This document shows positions 59,295 through 64,000 of a DNA stretch of 64,000 nt, one piece after another. Positions within the stretch are counted from its first letter, which is position 1. Each line of letters starts with the position of its first letter. The stretch spans positions 124,001 to 188,000 of the forward strand of contig NZ_JACHCI010000001.1 in the NCBI RefSeq assembly GCF_014200675.1, written 5' to 3'. The notes beneath the pieces are model-generated. The model was not told the origin of the DNA. It saw only the letters and a program-made list of their open reading frames with translations, and ran no database searches. This stretch comes from Janthinobacterium saanense (lineage in GTDB: Bacteria; Pseudomonadota; Gammaproteobacteria; Burkholderiales; Burkholderiaceae_D). Position numbers and translations under genes: made by a program.

Positions 59295-59600
59295 ATGAGC
59301 AAGAAAACTCCGCAATTTCCCGGTGCGCGCACCGGTCGTGGCCAGGTGCTGGCCGTGCTGCTGTCGAACCGCGATCAGGCAGGCGCCGAACCGCTGCAGG
59401 GCCGCATCTCGCTGGCCGCCATCGTCAAGGCCCTGAAACGCAAATACCACTGGCCCATCGAAACACATAGTTTTCCCGCCAATACCATCGATGGCCGCGC
59501 CAGCTGGGCTACCGTGTACAGCTTGCCGGAAGAAGTGATCGCTGCCGCGCTGGAAGCGGGCGGACGCGAGTGGCTGGAAGGGCGTGCGGCAGGCAAATAG
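59295..59600 (+). CDS. conserved hypothetical protein (small, winged-helix-like)
   Basis: A 101-residue basic protein. Its core (RGQVLAVLLSNRDQAGAEPLQGRISLAAIVKALKRKYHWPIETHSF and the repeat-like TIDGRASWATVYSLPEEVIAAALEAGGREWLEG) looks like a winged helix-turn-helix with an aromatic wing. No functional name is known to me. It has no operon partner: a PEP-CTERM gene diverges from it on one side and a phosphatase-type gene converges on the other, separated by a strong hairpin. No clear ribosome site is visible before the ATG. Confidence 0.7.
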   Translation: MSKKTPQFPGARTGRGQVLAVLLSNRDQAGAEPLQGRISLAAIVKALKRKYHWPIETHSFPANTIDGRASWATVYSLPEEVIAAALEAGGREWLEGRAAGK

Positions 59601-59601
59601 A

Positions 59602-59624
59602 AAGGGCTGCCAGCGGCAGCCCTT
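59602..59624. terminator. hairpin between convergent genes
   Basis: AAGGGCTGCC pairs exactly with GGCAGCCCTT around an AGC loop. There is no U tract on the plus strand, and TTTC on the minus strand is short, but its place between two stop codons makes a terminator or transcript-end structure likely. Confidence 0.55.
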
Positions 59625-59653
59625 GGGTACTGCTAACTACTTTACTTCAGGCA

Positions 59654-61783
59654 TTACTCTTGCGGCAGCAGCGCCAGTGCCGCGCTGAAGTCGCCCATCG
59701 GCTTGCCGCCGTTGGCGATCAATGCCTTGTCGCGCACGCTCAAGCCGTTCAGCACGGGCAGCGAGAAGCGGTGGGTGATCGCGCGCAGGATCGATGCCGA
59801 GTCGTATTGCGTATGGTCAACCAGGCCTTTTTTCACGTAAGGCGATACCAGGATGGCTGGCACGCGCGTGCCCGGACCCCAGCGGTCACCCTTCGGTGGC
59901 GCCACGTGGTCGTAATAGCCGCCATTTTCATCGTAGGTGACGATCACCAGCATGTTTTTCCATTGCGGGCTTTGTTTCAGCTGGGCGATCACGCTGGCGA
60001 TATGCGCATCGCCATCGGCCACGCTGGCGTAGCCGGAGTGCTGGTTCAAATTACCCTGTGGCTTGTAGAACGTCACGGCAGGCAGTTTGCCGGCGGCAGC
60101 GTCGCTCATGAACTGGCTGTCGAAATCGCGCAAGTGGGCAGCGCGGTAGGCGGGCGCCTTGACCGGGTCCATGTCAGCGAAATAGTTGAACGGCTGGTGA
60201 TGGAACTGGAAGTTCGGCGGGCTGGGGAAGTTGTTGTTGCGTGCGCTGGCAGTGGCCAGGGCGGTGGTGTCTTTCCATGCGCCGGCATACCAGGCCCAGT
60301 CGATGCTCTTGGCTGACAGCAAGTCGCCGATATTGGTTTGCGTCTGTTGCGGCAAGGTGGTGGCCTTGCTGGTGTCGGCATACAGCTTGCTGCTGTCGCC
60401 GGCGGCCGGGGCGTTGCTGCTCGGCTGGAACGCTGGCTGCATGGTGTTGACGGCATAGAACATGCCGCTGCTGTCGGCTGGCGTCAAGGTGCTGTCGTTG
60501 GCGTACACAGGTGGGCCATTCAAGACCGAGGCGGGCGAGGTGGGCGCTGCCGTCAGGCGCACGAAGTTGCCATTGGCGTCGAGGTCGATCTTCGAAATCG
60601 AATTTTTCGCCACCGAGGTGTCGGCGTTCGGATAGGTCGGCGCGCAGGCGCAGATCAGGTATTGGTGGGTCAGGAAGGAACCACCGAAAGCGCCGATGAA
60701 CAGGTTGTCGGCCAGTGCATATTGCTTGGCGATATTCCACAGCTGCATCTTGCTGCCGTCGTAGTAGCCCATGCTCAGGCCACCGGCGTCGGAATAAGCG
60801 GCAAACTTGTCGTTGGCGCCGCCGTTGATCTGCATCTGGTTGTTATAGAAACGGTGGACCAGGTCGCGCGTAATCACCGATTGCGGCAGATTGATCGGAC
60901 CATTCGGATTGTCGATCTGGAATGGTTGGTTCGGCAGGTTGGCCGATTGCGCCTGGGTGATGACGGTGCTCTGGCCGGCGGCGGTCATGCCGCCCCAGGT
61001 AGGTGGCAGCACGGGCAAGACACTGCCGTCGACATCTTTTTGTGGAATGTAGGCCGAGCTCGATGTCGGGTTCACGCCCGGTACGCCGTTGGCGCCAGGG
61101 AACAGACCGTACAAGTTGTCGAAGCCGCGGTTTTCCGCGTAGATCACGACGATGGTCTGGATATTGTTCAGCGCCAGGCCGCTATTGAGCGCAGCCAATA
61201 CGTCGGCCGGTGCCGCAGCGGCGCTGGCGGTGGCGATGACGGAAGTCACACTGGCATTTTCTGCCTTCAGCTTGGTGAGGTCATCACCGGTCGCCTTGTT
61301 GAAGTCGGCAGCCAGGGCAGCTTCGGACACGCCGATGCGCGCCGCCAGCTTGCTGCTGGCGCTGGCGAAGTCGCCGCCATTGCTGTCCATGACTTGGGTC
61401 AATTCGGTCGACAGGGCGCTGACAAAGTTGCCATGGCCGGCCGGGGCGCGCAGGATCAGCTTTTGCGTGACCTTGGTGCCGGCGTCGCCCAGCACGTCGT
61501 GGCGAATTGCATCGGTGCCGATCACGGCCAGTACCGGGCCCTGGCCGTTGACCGTGAAGCTGCCATCGGCGTTGGTTCTGGCCGGGGTCGAATTGCTGTC
61601 ACAGCTCAGCTTGGTGGTGGCGCTTTCCATACACACCACGGCGTTTTCGTAATAGCTGCCGATCACCTGGCCCTTGGTGGTGACCGGGTTATCGCTGCTG
61701 CCGCAGGCCACCAGGCCAGCGCTCAGTCCCAGCGAGATCAATAATGGCAAGGGACGTAAAGCGAATCTTGCGTGCGAATTCAT
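59654..61783 (-). CDS. phosphoesterase/phospholipase C-type lipoprotein (AcpA-like acid phosphatase)
   Basis: A 709-residue envelope enzyme of the phospholipase C/acid phosphatase AcpA superfamily. Lipobox LVAC (Cys27) makes it a lipoprotein. Residues about 30-200 form an extra N-terminal domain (TKGQVIGSYYENAVVCMESATTKLSCDSNSTPARTNADGSFTV). The catalytic domain starts with VVIYAENRGFDNLYGLFPGANG and contains FIGAFGGSFLTHQYLICACAP, DWAWYAGAWKD, VIVTYDENGGYYDHVAPPKGDRWGPGTRVPAILVSPY and DHTQYDSASILRAITHRFSLP, the metal and phosphate-binding blocks. The start at 61783 has AAGGC at good spacing; ATG 61792 is too close. Substrate: phosphomonoesters or phospholipids. Confidence 0.88.
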   Translation of the reverse strand: MNSHARFALRPLPLLISLGLSAGLVACGSSDNPVTTKGQVIGSYYENAVVCMESATTKLSCDSNSTPARTNADGSFTVNGQGPVLAVIGTDAIRHDVLGDAGTKVTQKLILRAPAGHGNFVSALSTELTQVMDSNGGDFASASSKLAARIGVSEAALAADFNKATGDDLTKLKAENASVTSVIATASAAAAPADVLAALNSGLALNNIQTIVVIYAENRGFDNLYGLFPGANGVPGVNPTSSSAYIPQKDVDGSVLPVLPPTWGGMTAAGQSTVITQAQSANLPNQPFQIDNPNGPINLPQSVITRDLVHRFYNNQMQINGGANDKFAAYSDAGGLSMGYYDGSKMQLWNIAKQYALADNLFIGAFGGSFLTHQYLICACAPTYPNADTSVAKNSISKIDLDANGNFVRLTAAPTSPASVLNGPPVYANDSTLTPADSSGMFYAVNTMQPAFQPSSNAPAAGDSSKLYADTSKATTLPQQTQTNIGDLLSAKSIDWAWYAGAWKDTTALATASARNNNFPSPPNFQFHHQPFNYFADMDPVKAPAYRAAHLRDFDSQFMSDAAAGKLPAVTFYKPQGNLNQHSGYASVADGDAHIASVIAQLKQSPQWKNMLVIVTYDENGGYYDHVAPPKGDRWGPGTRVPAILVSPYVKKGLVDHTQYDSASILRAITHRFSLPVLNGLSVRDKALIANGGKPMGDFSAALALLPQE

Positions 61784-62008
61784 GTTTTGCATGCCTTAGG
61801 GGTGGAAAGGTTTGCATGCTATTGAGTAAATATTTCAACTTGATGAAATGTATACGACGTTACATTCCGTAATAATTGCGTTGTGAAATACCCCTTGGCT
61901 TTTGCATTTATCCGGCTTTGAGTGCGCTTGTCACATGCCGGTCATATTCGCCCGCTAGGCTGCAGGCCCATCCCATCTTGCGGCACTGCTCTTCGCTGAT
62001 TTCCATTC

Positions 62009-63268
62009 ATGAAACTGATGTCATCCCTGCTGGGCCTGCTCTGCGCCGGTTTGCTGTGCGCCTGCCAGCCGCAGAAAGACGCGCCCAAAGACGCGGCTGC
62101 CGCTGCCCCGGCTTACCTGACGGCTGCCTATGCGCCCACCCTGAAACGCCAGCCGTCGGTGCCGGAAATGACGGCCATGGGACGCGCCATGTTTTTCGAG
62201 CCCAGCCTGTCGGTGTCGGGCAAGATGTCCTGCGCCAGCTGCCATAGCCCCGAGCACGCCTATGGCCCGCCCAATGCGCTGGCGGTGCAGCTGGGCGGCC
62301 CTGAATTGAAAGATGCCGGCACGCGCGCCGTGCCCTCCTTGCGCTACATCCAGAATGCACCTTCGTTCACCGAACATTTTCACGACGACGATGGCGACGA
62401 CAGCGTCGACGCCGGCCCGACCGGCGGGCGCAACTGGGATGGCCGCTCGCAATCGGGCCATGAACAGGCGCTGGGACCGTTGCTGTCGGCGCGCGAGATG
62501 GGCAACCCGGACGTGGCATCCGTGATCGCCAAATTGCAGCACGGACCGCTGGCGGCGCAATTCCGCAAGACCTATGGCGACGATATTTTTGCGCAGCCGG
62601 AACAGGCCTTGCGCTGGGCCTTGATGTCGCTGGAAGTGTTCCAGGAAAGCCCGGCCGATTTCTACCCTTACACCAGCAAATACGACGCCTTCCTGCGCAA
62701 GCAGGTGCAGCTGAACCCGCAGGAATTGCGCGGCCTGGCCCTGTTCAACGATGAAAACAAGGGCAATTGCGCCTCATGCCACATCAGCCAGCCGGCCGCA
62801 GGCGGCGGCTTTCCCCAATTTACCGACTATGGCCTGCTCAACATCGGCGTGCCGCGCAACCGCAACTTGCCCGTCAATGCAGACCCGGCATATTTCGACC
62901 TGGGCTTGTGTGGCCCGGACCGCAGCGACCTGAAGGAGCACAAGGAATACTGCGGCAGCTTCAAGACCCCATCGCTACGCAACGTCGCGCTGCGCAAGGT
63001 GTTCTTCCACAACGGCAGCTTCACCAGCCTGGAGCAAGTGCTGCGCTTCTACGTACAGCGCGACACTGCGCCGCAAAAATGGTATCCGAAGAACCTTGAT
63101 GGCAGCATCCACAAATACGACGACATGCCGCCCGGTATGGAAGCCAACGTCAACGTCGAAGCCCCCTTCGACCGTAAAGCTGGCCAGGCGCCAGCCTTGA
63201 ACGAAAAGGAGATTGCCGATGTGGTGGCGTTCCTGAAGACCCTGACGGATGGCTACAAGGCGCCCTGA
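62009..63268 (+). CDS. di-haem cytochrome c peroxidase / MauG-type lipoprotein
   Basis: A periplasmic peroxidase of 419 residues that would reduce H2O2 using electrons from cytochromes c. Lipobox LCAC (Cys19) suggests anchoring. Two haem sites are visible: CASCH at 75-79 and CASCH at 254-258. Between and after them lie peroxidase-family blocks (MGRAMFFEPSLSVSGKMSCASC, GGRNWDGRSQSGHEQALGPLLSAREMGNP, FKTPSLRNVALRKVFFHNGSFTSLEQVLRFY). It diverges from the phosphatase-type gene and precedes a TetR regulator. The high-potential haem ligand and the exact electron donor are not assignable here. Confidence 0.9.
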   Translation: MKLMSSLLGLLCAGLLCACQPQKDAPKDAAAAAPAYLTAAYAPTLKRQPSVPEMTAMGRAMFFEPSLSVSGKMSCASCHSPEHAYGPPNALAVQLGGPELKDAGTRAVPSLRYIQNAPSFTEHFHDDDGDDSVDAGPTGGRNWDGRSQSGHEQALGPLLSAREMGNPDVASVIAKLQHGPLAAQFRKTYGDDIFAQPEQALRWALMSLEVFQESPADFYPYTSKYDAFLRKQVQLNPQELRGLALFNDENKGNCASCHISQPAAGGGFPQFTDYGLLNIGVPRNRNLPVNADPAYFDLGLCGPDRSDLKEHKEYCGSFKTPSLRNVALRKVFFHNGSFTSLEQVLRFYVQRDTAPQKWYPKNLDGSIHKYDDMPPGMEANVNVEAPFDRKAGQAPALNEKEIADVVAFLKTLTDGYKAP

Positions 63269-63391
63269 ATTGGCTAGGCTCTATTTTCCTGACGCATTGC
63301 CAGGCAAAGGAACGGGGCATGGCATCGCCCCGGTTTCCACTGGGGCATTCGTGATGATGGAGAGACGTCCCGCACAGCGTTATTTTTGTGC

Positions 63392-63420
63392 TTGACTAGC
63401 TACCTACTAGAAGGTAGAGT
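63392..63420 (+). promoter_or_regulatory. promoter with operator-like repeat for the TetR gene
   Basis: -35 TTGACT (63392-63397) and -10 TAGAGT (63415-63420) are separated by 17 bases. An inverted repeat CTACCT-ACTAGA-AGGTAG (63400-63417) fills the spacer and overlaps the -10 box. It ends 10 bases before the start codon, so the regulator could repress itself. Confidence 0.7.
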
Positions 63421-63427
63421 TCTGAGC

Positions 63428-64000
63428 ATGAACAGTCCGCTCAATACTTCTGAAAAAATCCTGCAGTGCGCGCAAACGCTGGTGATTGCGGGCGGTTATA
63501 ACGGCTTCAGCTATGCCGACATAGCGAAAGTCATTGGTATTCGCAATGCCAGCATTCACCATCATTTTGCCAGCAAGGCCATGCTGGTGCAGTCGCTGGT
63601 GCAGCAATATCGCGAGTCCGCCAGGATCGGGATTGCACATCTGGAAAGCAGCATTGCTGACCCGATGGCGCAGCTGCGCGCCTACGTAGGATATTGGGAA
63701 AAGTGCATCGCCGATCCCGCTTCCTCGTTCTGCGTGTGCGCCATGCTGGCAGCGGAAATGCCGATACTGCCCGCAGAAATCGCGCTGGAGGTCAAGACGC
63801 ACTTCAGGATGTTGTCTGGCTGGCTGGCCTCTGTGCTGGAGCGCGGTAAACAACAGGGCGTTATCCGCCTGCACGGGGCGCCGCAGGTGGAGGCGGAAAT
63901 ATGCATGGCGACGGTGTATGGCGCCATGCTGTCGGCCCGCGCCTGCGAAGACGCGGCCATGTTTGGCCTGATCGTCCATCCGATGCTGGCACGTTTCGTG
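63428..64000 (+). CDS. TetR/AcrR family transcriptional regulator (partial)
   Basis: At least 191 residues of a TetR-type regulator, cut by the window end. The helix-turn-helix is clear: SEKILQCAQTLVIAGGYNGFSYADIAKVIGIRNASIHHHFASKAMLVQSLV (residues about 8-58). The C-terminal domain contains CIADPASSFCVCAMLAAEMPILPAEIALEV, where Cys residues near 96 and 98 recall oxidant- or electrophile-sensing relatives such as NemR/AcuR; this is only a hint. Preceded by a promoter carrying an operator-like repeat, so autoregulated. Its real target may lie beyond the window. Confidence 0.88.
   Translation, partial: MNSPLNTSEKILQCAQTLVIAGGYNGFSYADIAKVIGIRNASIHHHFASKAMLVQSLVQQYRESARIGIAHLESSIADPMAQLRAYVGYWEKCIADPASSFCVCAMLAAEMPILPAEIALEVKTHFRMLSGWLASVLERGKQQGVIRLHGAPQVEAEICMATVYGAMLSARACEDAAMFGLIVHPMLARFV

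Noticed and set aside
63300..63350. CGGGGC / GCCCCG hairpin as terminator of the peroxidase gene
   Set aside because: Six-pair stem without a U tract; too weak to call.
1..64000. CRISPR array, insertion sequence, prophage or integrase
   Set aside because: I saw no regularly spaced direct repeats, transposase, integrase, capsid or tail proteins. The Tad locus and TA pair are the only accessory-type regions.

Overview
The window is a GC-rich, densely coded stretch of chromosome from a Gram-negative betaproteobacterium. The protein set is what I would expect of Oxalobacteraceae (Janthinobacterium, Massilia or Duganella type): a fused 1198-residue indolepyruvate ferredoxin oxidoreductase, a PEP-CTERM exported protein, a TonB-dependent receptor, a complete Flp/Tad pilus locus, and several lipoproteins with poly-glycine or low-complexity stretches. 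This placement is inferred from protein recognition. I see no insertion sequence, prophage, CRISPR array or rRNA. One tRNA (Arg, CCG) is present.

Layout. 1-4440 (minus strand): a YbaL/KefB-type K+ efflux transporter cut by the window edge, a FabH-like ketoacyl synthase III and an S41 (CtpA-type) protease. 4441-12331 (plus): an orphan terminator with a possible short transcript, a small secreted Gly-rich protein, a TonB-dependent receptor and two tandem paralogous M13 zinc metallopeptidases. 12458-13045 (minus): a membrane-anchored cytochrome c. 13244-14652: tRNA-Arg followed by a toxin-antitoxin pair whose PIN toxin is frameshifted. 14701-21748: a LysR remnant with an internal deletion, an SDR/hydroxyacid-dehydrogenase pair, galM, a TPR-2OG oxygenase fusion, a glycerophosphodiester phosphodiesterase, an Lrp-type regulator and a small conserved gene of unknown function. 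21750-22337: a small integral membrane protein.

22416-29547 is a sugar-catabolic operon: a 28-bp palindromic operator, a LacI-family regulator, ABC ATPase, permease, periplasmic binding protein, TIM-barrel isomerase/epimerase and Gfo/Idh/MocA dehydrogenase, trailed by a 2Fe-2S ferredoxin. 29672-42118 is a mixed housekeeping and regulatory region: a PQQ-type propeller lipoprotein, a TetR regulator divergent from an MBL-fold hydrolase, a solo LacI, the large indolepyruvate oxidoreductase, an SDR, an unknown exported protein and a Nac-like LysR.

42303-44572 holds a convergent HD-GYP / GGDEF pair, which would degrade and make cyclic di-GMP. Immediately after comes the Tad pilus locus (45122-58096): flp pilin, tadV prepilin peptidase, an AAA ATPase with a winged-helix-like N-terminus that is not one of the textbook Tad proteins, cpaB, secretin, a small lipoprotein, three TadE/F/G-type pseudopilins, tadZ, tadA, tadB, tadC and tadD. 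Stop/start overlaps and short gaps suggest one transcript, with a terminator after flp and a hairpin before tadA that could adjust subunit ratios. 58093-64000 holds a PEP-CTERM protein, a small conserved protein, an acid-phosphatase/phospholipase-C-type lipoprotein, a di-haem cytochrome c peroxidase and a TetR regulator cut by the window edge, with a clear promoter and operator.

Points I would look at first: the frameshifted PIN toxin beside the tRNA, the deleted LysR gene, the extra ATPase inside the Tad locus, the three-copy GGGAGCC arrangement before tadA, the 28-bp LacI palindrome with its undefined sugar operon, and the c-di-GMP gene pair next to the pilus genes.
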